DNA of 64,000 bases from Betaproteobacteria bacterium (GCA_020621405.1 JAHRYN010000002.1:423676-487675); one strand, 5' to 3'; counted from the first letter of the stretch, positions 42,981 to 52,527 are shown. Numbers and translations are program-made. Notes: generated by a model from the letters alone, not told the origin.

Positions 42981-43318
42981 TTTGCAGGAGCGACCCGTGG
43001 TCACGATCCGGGCGTCAAACGACGGCCGGCGATGATCGCAGCGCGCATCGCGAGCGGTGCTCGCTCCTACGGAAACATCGCGGCACCCGTGGGCTCCGCC
43101 TTCGTAGGTGCGACCCATGGTCGCGATCCCGACGTCAAACAACGGCGGGCGATGATCGCAGCACGCATCGCGAGCGATGCTCGCTCCTGCGGAAACATCG
43201 CGGCACCCGTAGTCTCGGTCTTTGTAGGAGCGACCCATGGTCGCGATCCCGGCGTCAAACGACGGCCGGCGATGATCGCAGCGTGAATCGCGAGCATGGC
43301 TCGCTCCTGCAGGAGAGG
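42981..43318. repeat. REP-like tandem array, 120-bp period
   Basis: Copies start at 42981, 43101 and 43221, exactly 120 bases apart, the last one partial (about 2.8 copies). Each contains a pair of opposed hairpin elements ('aggagcgacccatggtcgcg' and 'atcgcgagcgatgctcgctc') joined by 'gcgatgatcgcagc'. Arms within copies vary a little. The unit matches the elements at 35601-35673. No coding signal. The remaining interval up to the regulator holds its operator. Confidence 0.85.
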
Positions 43319-43344
43319 CCGCTGCGTGCGAGTGCCTTCCGTTA

Positions 43345-43386
43345 AATCAATCGCTTGTTTGATATGATTCAATCAAGCGATTGATT
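43345..43386. promoter_or_regulatory. TetR-type operator dyad
   Basis: A perfect 13-bp inverted repeat AATCAATCGCTTG / CAAGCGATTGATT with a 16-base spacer, just upstream of the regulator start. Each half also contains a smaller TCAA...TTGA palindrome. A TATGAT box (43363-43368) lies in the spacer. It is probably the autoregulatory site of the TetR protein and would repress the efflux operon. Confidence 0.7.
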
Positions 43387-43401
43387 CGGGAAGGCATGAC
43401 G

Positions 43402-44064
43402 ATGCTGAAACGCGAACCGGGTGGGGCGGACGGCTCACAGGCGCGGGACAAACTGGTGCGCGAGGCACTCCGGCTGTTTGCCGAAAAGGGCTTCGAGCGC
43501 GCCACCACGCGCGAAATATGCGAGGCGGCCAGCGCCAATGTGTCGGCCATCCGCTACTACTTCGGCGACAAGGCCGGCCTGTACCGCGCCGCCTTCACCG
43601 AACCGCTGAGCGACCTGCCGTGCGCCACCGACGTGCGCCGCTACTCGGCGCTGCCGCTCGGCGAGGGTCTGTCGCTGTTCTTCCGCGAATTCCTGGAAGC
43701 ACTGAAGCGCGGCGAGGAACTGCGGCTGGTGATGAAGCTGCACTTCCGCGAAATGATCGAGCCGACCGGCGCCTGGCAGCAGGAGATCGACGCCGAGATC
43801 AAGCCGCAGCACGAAACCATGCTGGGCATGCTGCTCCGGCATCTGAAGCTGCCCGGCGTCGACGACGACCTGCAGCGGCTGGCTTTCGCCATCATCGGCA
43901 TGGGCGTCCAGTTCTATGTCGGACAGGACGTGGTCGGACTGATTTCGCCCACGCTGCTCGACACGCCCGCCGCAGTGGATCTGCTGGCCGAACGGCTGGC
44001 CGGCTACGCGCATTCGATGATTGATGGCGAGGCGCTGCGCCGCGCCGCGGAGGCTGCGGCATGA
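43402..44064 (+). CDS. TetR/CerR-family repressor of the efflux operon
   Basis: 220 aa. N-terminal TetR HTH: 'LVREALRLFAEKGFERATTREICEAA', 'NVSAIRYYFGDKAGLYRAAF'. The C-terminal ligand domain resembles CerR/DUF1956 (YbiH) regulators ('LVMKLHFREMIEPTGAWQQEI'). It probably senses a toxic compound and releases the operator at 43345-43386. Start at 43402, seven bases after 'gggaagg'; an ATG six bases earlier is too close to that site. It overlaps the outer-membrane factor gene by four bases. Confidence 0.88.
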   Translation: MLKREPGGADGSQARDKLVREALRLFAEKGFERATTREICEAASANVSAIRYYFGDKAGLYRAAFTEPLSDLPCATDVRRYSALPLGEGLSLFFREFLEALKRGEELRLVMKLHFREMIEPTGAWQQEIDAEIKPQHETMLGMLLRHLKLPGVDDDLQRLAFAIIGMGVQFYVGQDVVGLISPTLLDTPAAVDLLAERLAGYAHSMIDGEALRRAAEAAA

Positions 44065-45611
44065 GGTGCATTCCGAAGCGCGTTCTTTTCGCAGCACTGC
44101 TGCCGCTGTGGCTCGGTGGCTGCATGAGCGGCGGCCTGCTCGGCACTGTCGGCCCCGACTACACGCCCGAAGCACCGCCGGTCGCCGGCCGGTGGCATGC
44201 CGCGACGCCGGCCGCCGCCGCCGACCAGCCGGTATTGCCGCATCAGGGCGATGCCGCCGATCTGCGGCGCTGGTGGGACCGATTCGACGACCCGGTGCTG
44301 GCGCGGTTGCTCGACGCGGCGCAGAAGGAAAGTGCCAGCGTGTCCGACGCGCGCGCGCGCATCGAGCAGTCGCGCAGCGATCTCGTGGGCGCCGGCGTGG
44401 CCAGTTTCCCCGACCTCACACTGAACATCAGCTCCGCCTGCGCCGGCATGAGCTTCGGCTGTCCGGCCCAGTACCGGAAAAGGCAGCTGGTCAGCGTCCA
44501 GTCGAACTGGGAACTCGACCTGTTCGGCGGCCATGCGCGCCAGCGCGAGGCGACGCAGGCACAGTTCGATTCCCACATGGCCGCCTGGCATGACGCACGG
44601 GTCGCCGTGGCGGTGGAAGTGGCCAATGCCTACCTCGGCTACCGCTACTGCCGGATACAGCTGAAGCTGGCCGGTGCCGACGTCGAATCGCTGGCCAACT
44701 CCGCCCGGCTGGCCGACATCGCCGGGCGCGCCGGCCTGCAATCACCGGCCGAGGTGGCGCTGACCCGCGCCAGCGCGGCGGAAGGCGCCAACACGCTGTC
44801 GAAACGCGCCGCCGACTGCGACCGCACGGTCAAGGGTCTGGTCGCGCTGACCGGACTGGACGAAGCCGCACTGAGGCAGGAACTGGATGCCGATCCAGCG
44901 CGCGCCGCACGCCTGCCCAGCCCGCCCGCCTTCAGGCTCGACGCGCTGCCGGCGACGGTCGTGCAGCAACGCCCGGACGTCAATGCGGCAGAGCGCGACG
45001 TCGCGCAGGCCAACGCGCAGATCGGCGTCAACGAAGCCGAGCGTTACCCGAAGCTGAGCATCAGCGGCAGCCTGACCGCCAATCCCATCGTTTTCGGCGG
45101 CGCCAGGGGCGCCGCTGCCAGCCACTGGGCGATCGGCCCGTCACTGAGCGTGCCGCTGGTCGACGGCGGCAGGCGCATCGCCGACGTCGAGGCGGCAAAG
45201 GCGCAATACGCGGCAGCCGTCGTGCGCTATCACGCGACGGTGCGCACCGCGGTCAAGGAAGTGGAGGAGGCGCTAGTGCGACTGGCCAGCGCCGACGAAC
45301 AGCTGCCCCGCGCGAAGGACGCGCTGCAGGCCTACCGCACCAGCTTCGATGCCGCGAATACGCGTCATCAGGCCGGGCTGGGCAGCCGGCTCGACGCCGA
45401 GTCGGCGCGCCGGGCACTGCTGTCGGCCGAAGCGTCGCTGGCCGAACTGGAACAGGAAAGGGTCGGCGCGTGGATCGCGCTGTACCGCGCCGCCGGCGGC
45501 AGCTGGCCCGAACCCGCCGGCACGCCGGACGCCGCGGCCTTGCGCACGCGGGGTCCCACCGTCGCCGCAGCCCCCTCCCGCATATCGAATTCCGAGGCAA
45601 GTCATGACTAA
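44061..45611 (+). CDS. Outer membrane efflux lipoprotein (NodT family)
   Basis: 516 aa. Lipoprotein signal with lipobox 'LGGC' (C21), then two TolC-like halves with long helices ('NELDLFGGHARQREATQAQFD'-like region and 'ERDVAQANAQIGVNEAERYPKLSISG'). It forms the outer-membrane channel of a tripartite RND pump. Overlaps the TetR gene by four bases (ATGA) and the fusion protein gene by eight bases. Confidence 0.9.
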   Translation: MRCIPKRVLFAALLPLWLGGCMSGGLLGTVGPDYTPEAPPVAGRWHAATPAAAADQPVLPHQGDAADLRRWWDRFDDPVLARLLDAAQKESASVSDARARIEQSRSDLVGAGVASFPDLTLNISSACAGMSFGCPAQYRKRQLVSVQSNWELDLFGGHARQREATQAQFDSHMAAWHDARVAVAVEVANAYLGYRYCRIQLKLAGADVESLANSARLADIAGRAGLQSPAEVALTRASAAEGANTLSKRAADCDRTVKGLVALTGLDEAALRQELDADPARAARLPSPPAFRLDALPATVVQQRPDVNAAERDVAQANAQIGVNEAERYPKLSISGSLTANPIVFGGARGAAASHWAIGPSLSVPLVDGGRRIADVEAAKAQYAAAVVRYHATVRTAVKEVEEALVRLASADEQLPRAKDALQAYRTSFDAANTRHQAGLGSRLDAESARRALLSAEASLAELEQERVGAWIALYRAAGGSWPEPAGTPDAAALRTRGPTVAAAPSRISNSEASHD

Positions 45612-46716
45612 GCAATTCATCGGCACCCCATCCGGCGCCCTGGCAGCGCTGCTCGCGCTGGGCGTGCTGGCCGGCTGCAGCGGCAGCCACGACGCGGCGC
45701 CGGCAGCGGCGGAGGTCAGCCCGGCGCTGACGGTCGAGGCGATACAACCGGAACAGCGCGGCATAGCGCTGACACTGCTGGCCAACGGTTCGGTCGCCGC
45801 CTGGCAGGAAGCCATCATCGGCGCCGAAGTGGGCGGCCTGCGTCTGGCGGAGGTGCGCGCCGAGATCGGCGACCGCGTGAAGAAAGGCCAGACGCTGGCG
45901 GTATTCACCGACGAGAGCGTAAGCGCCGAGGTGGCGCAGGCCGAGGCGAATCTGGCCGAAGCCGAAGCCAACCTCGCCGACGCCCGCCAGAACGCCGGCC
46001 GCGCGCGCCAGATATCCGACAGCGGTGCACTGAGCGCACAGCAGGTGACGCAGTACCTGACCAGCGAACAGACCGCGCTCGCGCGGGTCAAGCTGGCGCA
46101 GGCCCAGCTCGACGCGCAGTCTCTGCGGCTGCGCTACACCCGCGTGCGGGCCAGCGACGACGGCGTCGTGTCGGCACGCAGCGCCACGGTGGGCGCCGTG
46201 TCGGCGCAGGGCGAGGAACTGTTCCGGCTGATCCGCCAGAACCGGCTCGAATGGCGTGCCGAAGTGACCGCGTCGGAACTGTCCGGGCTGACGCCGGGCC
46301 AGCGCGTGGTCGTCAGCGTGCCGGGCCTGCCCGCGGTGAGCGGCCGCCTACGCGCGGTGTCGCCAACACTGGACCCGCAGACCCGCAACGCCATGGTCTA
46401 TGTCGATCTGCCGAAGGCCGCCGAACAGGGCCTGCGGCCCGGCATGTTCGGTCGCGGCGAGATCGCGCGCGGCAGCCGCGGCGGACTGACCGTGCCGCAG
46501 GAGGCGCTGTCGCTGCGCGAAGGCTTCAGCTACCTGTTCCGCATCGAGGCGGGCGAAGGCGACCGGGCGAAGGTGAGCCAGGTGAAGGTGGAACTGGGGC
46601 AGCGCGCCGGCGAGCGGGTCGAGGTGCTGTCCGGCATCGCCGCAGGCGACCGCATCGTGTCGCGCGGCGGCGCCTTCCTCGCCGACGGCGACACCGTCAA
46701 GGTCGTGTCGAAATGA
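45604..46716 (+). CDS. RND efflux periplasmic adaptor (HlyD/AcrA type)
   Basis: 370 aa lipoprotein (lipobox 'LAGC', C25). Barrel-sandwich hybrid halves ('AEVGGLRLAEVRAEIGDRVKKGQTLAVF'-like lipoyl region), an alpha-hairpin rich in Ala/Glu around 110-160, then a beta barrel ('LEWRAEVTASELSGLTPGQRV'). It links the inner-membrane pump to the outer channel. Start at 45604 within the end of the previous gene. Overlaps the pump gene by four bases. Confidence 0.92.
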   Translation: MTKQFIGTPSGALAALLALGVLAGCSGSHDAAPAAAEVSPALTVEAIQPEQRGIALTLLANGSVAAWQEAIIGAEVGGLRLAEVRAEIGDRVKKGQTLAVFTDESVSAEVAQAEANLAEAEANLADARQNAGRARQISDSGALSAQQVTQYLTSEQTALARVKLAQAQLDAQSLRLRYTRVRASDDGVVSARSATVGAVSAQGEELFRLIRQNRLEWRAEVTASELSGLTPGQRVVVSVPGLPAVSGRLRAVSPTLDPQTRNAMVYVDLPKAAEQGLRPGMFGRGEIARGSRGGLTVPQEALSLREGFSYLFRIEAGEGDRAKVSQVKVELGQRAGERVEVLSGIAAGDRIVSRGGAFLADGDTVKVVSK

Positions 46717-49700
46717 ACATTTCCGCCTGGTGCATCCGCAACCCGATCCCGGCGCTGATGCTGTTCGTCATGCTCACCTTCGGCGGGCTGGCGAGCTTCA
46801 TGACGATGAAGATCCAGAACTTCCCGGATCTGGACCTGCCGACCATCATGGTGACCGCCGAACTGCCCGGCGCCGCGCCCGGCCAGCTGGAAACCGAGGT
46901 CGCGCGCAAGATCGAGAACTCGATCGCCACGCTGCAGGGCGTCAAGCACATGACGACCCGGGTGCAGGATGGCGAAGTCACGATCAATGTCGAATTCCGG
47001 CTGGAAAAGCCGGTGCAGGAGGCGCTCGACGACGTGCGTTCGGCGGTGTCGCGCGTGCGTGCGGATCTGCCGGGCGACCTGCGCGACCCGATCATCACCA
47101 AGCTGGACCTGACCGGCGCGCCGATACTGGCGTTCACCGTCAGTTCGCCGCGACTCGACGGCGAGGCGCTGTCCTGGTTCGTCGATGACGTGATCACGCG
47201 GCGCCTGCTCAGCGTGAGCGGCGTCGGCGCGGTCGACCGCGTGGGCGGCGTCAGCCGCGAAATCACCATCGCGCTCGATCCGGTCAAGCTGCAGGCGCTG
47301 GGCGCCAACGCGGCCGACATTTCGCGCCAGCTGCGCGAGGTGCAGCGCGAAAGCCCGGGCGGGCGCACCGATCTGGGCAACGGCGAACAGCCGGTGCGCA
47401 CGCTGGCCAACGTCAGCTCGGTCGAGGAAATGCGGCGCGTCGAACTGGCGCTGTCCGACGGCCGGCGCATCCGGCTCGACCAGGTCGCCAGCGTCGAGGA
47501 CACGGTGGCCGAACCGCGCTCGCTGGCGCTGCTCAACGGCAAGCCGGTGGTCGGCTTCGAGGTGACGCGCAGCCGCGGCGCCAGCGAACTCGAAGTCGGC
47601 ATCGGCGTGCAGAAGGCGCTGACCGACCTGAAGGCGGCGCACCCCGACCTGGAATTCACCGAAGCCTTCAACTTCGTGACGCCGGTGAAGGAAGAATTCA
47701 ACGGCTCGATGGCGCTGCTGGTGGAAGGCGCGCTGCTGTCGGTGCTGGTCGTCTGGTTCTTCCTGCGCGACGGTCGCGCCACCTTTATTTCGGCGGTCGC
47801 GCTGCCGCTGTCGGCCATCCCTGCCTTCATCGGCATGCACCACCTCGGCTTCTCGCTGAACGTGGTGACGCTGCTCGCGCTGTCGCTGGTGATCGGCATT
47901 CTGGTCGATGACGCCATCGTCGAGGTCGAAAACATCGTGCGCCACCTGCGCATGGGCAAGACGCCGTTCCAGGCGGCGATGGAAGCGGCCGACGAGATCG
48001 GCCTCGCGGTGATCGCCACCACCTTCACGCTGATCGCGGTGTTCCTGCCGACCGCCTTCATGAGCGGCATCGCCGGCCGCTTCTTCAAGCAGTTCGGCTG
48101 GACCGCCGCGCTGGCGGTGTTCGCCTCGCTGGTGGTCGCGCGCATGCTGACGCCGATGATGGCGGCCTACATGCTCAAGCCGCAGGACACTCACGAGCGC
48201 AAGGATGGCCGCATCATGGCCGCCTACATGAAGTTCGCGGCGTGGTGCCTGCGCAACCGCCTGCTGACCATGATCGGCGCGGCCGCCTTCTTCGCCGCGT
48301 CAGTCGCGCTGATTCCGCTGCTGCCCAAGGGCTTCATGCCAGCCGACGACAATTCGCAGACCCAGGTGTTCATCGAGCTGCCGCCCGGATCGACGCTGGC
48401 GTCGACGCGCGACTCTGCCGAAGCCGCCCGCAAGCTGGTGGCCGGCGTGAAGCATGTGCGCAGCATCTACACCACGATAGGCGGCGGTTCGGTGGGCAGC
48501 GACCCGCTGGCCGATCTCGGTTCGTCCGATGTGCGCAAGGCCACGCTGACCATCCTGCTCGACCAGCGGGACGAGCGCCCGGTGCGCAAGCAGGTGATCG
48601 AACAGGACATCCGCAACGCGCTGCTGGCGCTGCCCGCGGTGCGCACCAAGGTAGGCCTGGGCGGATCGGGCGAGAACTACGTGCTCGCGCTGAGCAGCGA
48701 CGACCCGCAGGCGCTGGCTGCCGCCGCCCGTGCGGTCGAGCACGATCTGCGGACCATACCGGGGCTGGGCAACATCGCGTCCAGTGCCGCGCTGCTGCGC
48801 CCGGAAGTGGCGGTGCGCACCGATTTCGCGCGCGCCGCCGACCTCGGCGTGACCACCGCCGCGATCGGCGAGACGCTGCGCGTGGCCACGGTCGGCGACT
48901 ACGACTTCGACCTGCCCAAGCTCAATCTCGCGCAGCGCCAGGTGCCGGTGGTGGTCAAGCTGGCCGACGGCGGACGACGCGACCTGTCGGTGCTGGAACG
49001 GCTCGCCGTGCCGTCGAACAAGCCTGGAGCCGGACCGGTACTGCTGGGCCAGGTCGCACAGCTCGAACTGTCGAGCGGACCGGCGGTGATCGACCGCTAC
49101 GACCGCTCGCGCAACATCAACTTCGAGGTCGAACTGTCGAGCGTGCCGCTGGGCGAGGTGACCGAGGCGGTGCAGCAGCTGCCCAGCATCCGCAACCTGC
49201 CGTCGACGGTGCGCCAGCTCAACATCGGCGACGCCGAAATCATGGACGAGCTGTTCGCCAGCTTCGGCCTGGCGATGCTGACCGGCGTGCTGTGCATCTT
49301 CATCGTGCTGGTGCTGCTGTTCCGCGATTTCCTGCAGCCGATCACCATCCTGGCCGCGCTGCCGCTGTCGCTCGGCGGCGCCTTCGTCGCGCTGCTGCTG
49401 ACCGGCAAGAGCTTCTCGATGCCGTCGCTGATCGGCCTGATCATGCTGATGGGCATCGCCACGAAGAACTCCATCCTGCTGGTGGAATACGCCATCGTCG
49501 CGCGGCGCGACCACGGACTGAGCCGCTTCGACGCGCTGCTCGACGCCTGCCACAAGCGGGCGCGCCCCATCGTCATGACCACCATCGCGATGGGCGCCGG
49601 CATGATGCCGATCGCGCTCGGCCTGGGCACGGCCGACACCTCGTTCCGCAGCCCGATGGCGATCGCCGTCATCGGCGGTCTGATGACCTCGACCTTCCTC

Positions 49701-49814
49701 AGCCTGCTGGTGATTCCGGTGGTCTACACCTACATGGATGACTTCGAGCACGGCGCCCAGCGTTTCCTCCGCTGGCTGTCCGGCCTGCTGACCCGGCGGC
49801 GCACGGCGCCCTGA
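46713..49814 (+). CDS. RND efflux pump, HAE1 family
   Basis: 1033 aa, full length. TM1 begins 'NPIPALMLFVMLTFGGL'; two porter regions follow, and the proton-relay helix 'GILVDDAIVEVENIVRHLR' carries the Asp pair (TM4). Further signatures are 'GRFFKQFGWTAALAVFASLVVARMLTP' and 'LMGIATKNSILLVEYAI'. It exports hydrophobic drugs or solvents with the adaptor and channel encoded just upstream. Overlaps the adaptor gene by four bases. Substrate not determinable. Confidence 0.94.
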   Translation: MNISAWCIRNPIPALMLFVMLTFGGLASFMTMKIQNFPDLDLPTIMVTAELPGAAPGQLETEVARKIENSIATLQGVKHMTTRVQDGEVTINVEFRLEKPVQEALDDVRSAVSRVRADLPGDLRDPIITKLDLTGAPILAFTVSSPRLDGEALSWFVDDVITRRLLSVSGVGAVDRVGGVSREITIALDPVKLQALGANAADISRQLREVQRESPGGRTDLGNGEQPVRTLANVSSVEEMRRVELALSDGRRIRLDQVASVEDTVAEPRSLALLNGKPVVGFEVTRSRGASELEVGIGVQKALTDLKAAHPDLEFTEAFNFVTPVKEEFNGSMALLVEGALLSVLVVWFFLRDGRATFISAVALPLSAIPAFIGMHHLGFSLNVVTLLALSLVIGILVDDAIVEVENIVRHLRMGKTPFQAAMEAADEIGLAVIATTFTLIAVFLPTAFMSGIAGRFFKQFGWTAALAVFASLVVARMLTPMMAAYMLKPQDTHERKDGRIMAAYMKFAAWCLRNRLLTMIGAAAFFAASVALIPLLPKGFMPADDNSQTQVFIELPPGSTLASTRDSAEAARKLVAGVKHVRSIYTTIGGGSVGSDPLADLGSSDVRKATLTILLDQRDERPVRKQVIEQDIRNALLALPAVRTKVGLGGSGENYVLALSSDDPQALAAAARAVEHDLRTIPGLGNIASSAALLRPEVAVRTDFARAADLGVTTAAIGETLRVATVGDYDFDLPKLNLAQRQVPVVVKLADGGRRDLSVLERLAVPSNKPGAGPVLLGQVAQLELSSGPAVIDRYDRSRNINFEVELSSVPLGEVTEAVQQLPSIRNLPSTVRQLNIGDAEIMDELFASFGLAMLTGVLCIFIVLVLLFRDFLQPITILAALPLSLGGAFVALLLTGKSFSMPSLIGLIMLMGIATKNSILLVEYAIVARRDHGLSRFDALLDACHKRARPIVMTTIAMGAGMMPIALGLGTADTSFRSPMAIAVIGGLMTSTFLSLLVIPVVYTYMDDFEHGAQRFLRWLSGLLTRRRTAP

Positions 49815-49815
49815 C

Positions 49816-49839
49816 CTCCCGGACGTCGCCGTCCGGGAG
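49816..49839. terminator. Bidirectional terminator hairpin between efflux pump and FadL
   Basis: CTCCCGGAC / GTCCGGGAG, a 9-bp stem with a 6-base loop in the 37-base gap between two convergent genes. No T-run, but position and strength suit termination for both. Confidence 0.55.
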
Positions 49840-49851
49840 ATCAGGGCGGCA

Positions 49852-51144
49852 TCAGAGCTTCCAGCTCCAGGCGACGCCGAGAATGTCCTCCTTCAGGTGG
49901 AGGTTGGCTTCGCCGCCGCCGAATCCGGGCGGAAAGCCGGGCGGGATCGAGTTCGATCCATGCACCGTGCTGCGGAAGGCATGGGCGTAGGCGAGGCTCA
50001 GTTCGCCATTCCGCGTGACCTTCCAGGTCGCGCCGAAAGTGAGGTGATCCTGCACCACGCCCGGCGCGAGGATGTTGAACAGCGTCTCGCGACGCGGAAT
50101 CGGGTTGTCGCTGTGGCTGTAGCCGACACGCAGCGTCAGGTCTGGATTGAAGTCGTAGCTGGCGCCCAGCTTGACCACCGTCACATCGCGCCAGCCGAAG
50201 CCGGCACCGCTCGACGAGCCGAGCGCATTGCCGGTGAACAGGTAGGCCAGCGGATTGCCGACCGAATCCACGTCGCTGTACTTGATCTCCTGCAGTTCGG
50301 CCGCCAGCGTCAGCGCAGGCAGCGCCTTCCAGGCGGCCCCCACGCTCCAGCTTTCCGGAACGTCGAAACCGCCGCCCTCGGCGAACAGCCCCTTGTACTT
50401 GTCGAAGCCGTCGGTCTTGACCTTCGATGACCAGCTCGCGCCGAGCGTCAGCGTGTCCGTCACCTGCCCGGTCCAGCCCAGGCGCAGGCCCCAGCCGATC
50501 GAGGTGTCGGTGCCGCGGTTGGTCAGCCGGTTCGGATAGGCGCTGGCCGGCGCGAAGCCCCCCAGCCCCTTCGCTTCGAAGCGCTGCCAGGCGAAATTCA
50601 CCGCCGCGCCGATGGCGTGCCGCTCGTTGATCTTCCAGGCCAGCGACGGCGTCACGAACAGCTGCTCGAAATTGACGCCCGCCTTGCCGGTGCCGCCGAA
50701 GGCGGCGAACGGATTGCGCGCGTAGTCGGTATTCATGCCGCCATTGCCGTACACCGCGATGCCGGCGGTGAAATTGCCGGGCAGCGGCTTCAGGTAGCCG
50801 AATTCCGGAATGAAGAAGTGCTTGCGGTCATTGCCGCTGTACTTGCCGTCGGCACCGAACAGGTTGCCGCCGGTGATTTCCGCACCCCGCTCCGGCACGA
50901 ACCAGGTCAAACCCAGATCGACGCGCTCGCCGAGAAAGGCCGTACCGGCCGGGTTGGACGCAGCGGCCAGCGCGTCCTGCGGCAACGCAACACCAATGCC
51001 GGCAATGCCCTGGGAACGCACGCCGTAACCGTGCTGGAAATAGCCGTTGGTGGCGTGCGACAGCGTCGGTGCGAGCAGGGCCGCGAGGGCGCCGGCACGC
51101 AGCAGAAGATGGGTTTTCACTGCGGATACTCCCGTCATTTTCAT
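49852..51144 (-). CDS. OmpP1/FadL-family outer membrane transporter
   Basis: 430 aa. Signal peptide (residues 1-27, 'LAPTLSHATNGY'), the plug-like N terminus 'YFQHGYGVRSQGIAGIGVALPQDALAAASNPA', then a 14-strand barrel and C-terminal 'GVAWSWKL'. It takes hydrophobic compounds such as fatty acids or aromatic hydrocarbons (TodX-like) across the outer membrane. Start at 51144 (MKMTGVSAVKTH); an ATG two codons later is possible. Faces away from the MetX-like gene. Confidence 0.88.
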   Translation of the reverse strand: MKMTGVSAVKTHLLLRAGALAALLAPTLSHATNGYFQHGYGVRSQGIAGIGVALPQDALAAASNPAGTAFLGERVDLGLTWFVPERGAEITGGNLFGADGKYSGNDRKHFFIPEFGYLKPLPGNFTAGIAVYGNGGMNTDYARNPFAAFGGTGKAGVNFEQLFVTPSLAWKINERHAIGAAVNFAWQRFEAKGLGGFAPASAYPNRLTNRGTDTSIGWGLRLGWTGQVTDTLTLGASWSSKVKTDGFDKYKGLFAEGGGFDVPESWSVGAAWKALPALTLAAELQEIKYSDVDSVGNPLAYLFTGNALGSSSGAGFGWRDVTVVKLGASYDFNPDLTLRVGYSHSDNPIPRRETLFNILAPGVVQDHLTFGATWKVTRNGELSLAYAHAFRSTVHGSNSIPPGFPPGFGGGEANLHLKEDILGVAWSWKL

Positions 51145-51383
51145 GTGATGTTCAAGGACGGGAACAGTAGGTTGCTGCAGCGCAACCACGAACCAAGTTA
51201 TTCGGATAAGGATATGAGCACGCCCCGGGCGCCGGCCTGCAAAGCCGCCGACAGCCGCGGCGCGCGCCCCTTTCCGGCCGCTGCCACACTGCTATATTCC
51301 GGCAGCGCCCGCCTGCCGGGCGTCAGTGCAAGCGTGCGGAACACGGCGAACCGGGCGCCGCCCACGCATCGCAGCCAGCAGCG

Positions 51384-51406
51384 CCGGCCGGACACCGTCC
51401 GGCCGG
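51384..51406 (+). other. Leader hairpin upstream of MetX-like gene
   Basis: CCGGCCGGAC-acc-GTCCGGCCGG, a 10-bp perfect stem, 34 bases before the start codon at 51441 and clear of the ribosome-binding site. It is the only structure seen in the 296-base divergent interval 51145-51440 and could be a regulatory or stabilising leader element. It has no U-run. Confidence 0.4.
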
Positions 51407-51440
51407 CCGACAGTCCGTCAAAACAACAGGAGGATGCAGG

Positions 51441-52493
51441 ATGAGCGAACACGCGTACTACAACCAGGCGGTGCACGGCCCCTACGAAACCCACAACATC
51501 GGCGACCTGGTGCTGGAAGAGGGCGGCACGATCCGCGGCTGCACGCTGGCCTACGCCACCTTCGGCAAGCTGAATGCGGCCAGGGACAACGCCATTCTGG
51601 TGCCGACCTGGTACTCGGGCACCACCAAGATCATGGAGCAGGTGTACATCGGCGCCGGGCGCGCGCTCGATCCTGCCAAGTACTTCATCGTCGCGGTCAA
51701 CCAGATCGGCAGCGGCCTGTCGACCTCGCCACACAACACGCCCTTCCCCGGCGGCGGCCCGAACTTCCCGCGCGTGCGCATCGGCGACGACGTGCGCGCA
51801 CAACACCGGCTGCTGACCGAAAAGTTCGGCATCGACAAGCTGGCACTGGTGGTCGGCGGCTCGATGGGCGCGCAGCAGACCTACGAATGGGCCGTGCGCT
51901 ACCCGGACATGGTCAGGCGCGCCGCGCCGATCGCCGGCACCGCGAAGAACACGCCGCATGACCTCCTGTTCGCAGAAACGCTGGTCGAAGCCATCACCTC
52001 CGATCCGGCCTTCAAGGACGGCTGGTACGGCTCGTCGCTCGACGTGCACCAGGGCCTGCGCCGCCACGCCAAGATGTGGGCGGTCATGGGCTGGAGCACC
52101 GAGTTCTTCCAGCAGGGCCGCGTGCAGGCGCTCGGCTTCTCCTCGGTCGACGACTTCATCACCAACTTCATGAACGGCTACTTCGGCGTCATGGACCCGA
52201 ACGACCTGCTGTGCATGGCGTGGAAGTGGCAGCACGGCGACGTCAGCCGGCACACCGGCGGCGACCTGAAGGCGGCGCTCGGACGGATCAAGGCGAAGAC
52301 CTTTGTCATGCCGATCTCGAGCGACATGTTCTTCCCGCCGGCCGACTGCGCGGCGGAACAGAAACTGATCCCGGGCAGCGAACTGCGCGTGCTTCAATCG
52401 ATCGACGGCCACCTCGGCCTGTTCGGCACCGATGCCGGCTACATCACCCAGGTGGACCAGCACCTGCGCGAACTGCTCGAACTGGCGGTCTGA
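51441..52493 (+). CDS. Alpha/beta hydrolase, MetX (homoserine acyltransferase)-like
   Basis: 350 aa. Nucleophile elbow 'VVGGSMGAQQTYEWAVRYPD' (Ser near 142), with an Asp ('MPISSDMFFPPADC') and a late His ('IDGHLGLFG') completing the triad. The fold matches the homoserine O-acetyltransferase family, but the cap region differs from core MetX, so it may be a related hydrolase. Start at 51441 with 'acaggaggatgcagg' upstream; an out-of-frame ATG sits inside that site. Divergent from FadL; a GC-rich leader hairpin lies at 51384-51406. Confidence 0.75.
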   Translation: MSEHAYYNQAVHGPYETHNIGDLVLEEGGTIRGCTLAYATFGKLNAARDNAILVPTWYSGTTKIMEQVYIGAGRALDPAKYFIVAVNQIGSGLSTSPHNTPFPGGGPNFPRVRIGDDVRAQHRLLTEKFGIDKLALVVGGSMGAQQTYEWAVRYPDMVRRAAPIAGTAKNTPHDLLFAETLVEAITSDPAFKDGWYGSSLDVHQGLRRHAKMWAVMGWSTEFFQQGRVQALGFSSVDDFITNFMNGYFGVMDPNDLLCMAWKWQHGDVSRHTGGDLKAALGRIKAKTFVMPISSDMFFPPADCAAEQKLIPGSELRVLQSIDGHLGLFGTDAGYITQVDQHLRELLELAV

Positions 52494-52500
52494 CGGCCCA

Positions 52501-52527
52501 GCGCCCGGACCCTGGCGGGTCCGGGCG
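52501..52527. terminator. Terminator hairpin between MetX-like gene and DUF1877
   Basis: CGCCCGGACCC-tggc-GGGTCCGGGCG, an 11-bp perfect stem in the 42-base convergent gap. Likely terminates both transcripts. Confidence 0.75.

Noticed and set aside
42981-43318. Considered as a CRISPR array
   Set aside because: The repeat unit is 120 bases with internal inverted hairpins, and whole units rather than short repeats with unique spacers are conserved; no cas gene is nearby.
46530-49751. Large minus-strand frames opposite the RND pump
   Set aside because: His/Arg/Gln-rich antisense shadows of the pump gene with no motifs.
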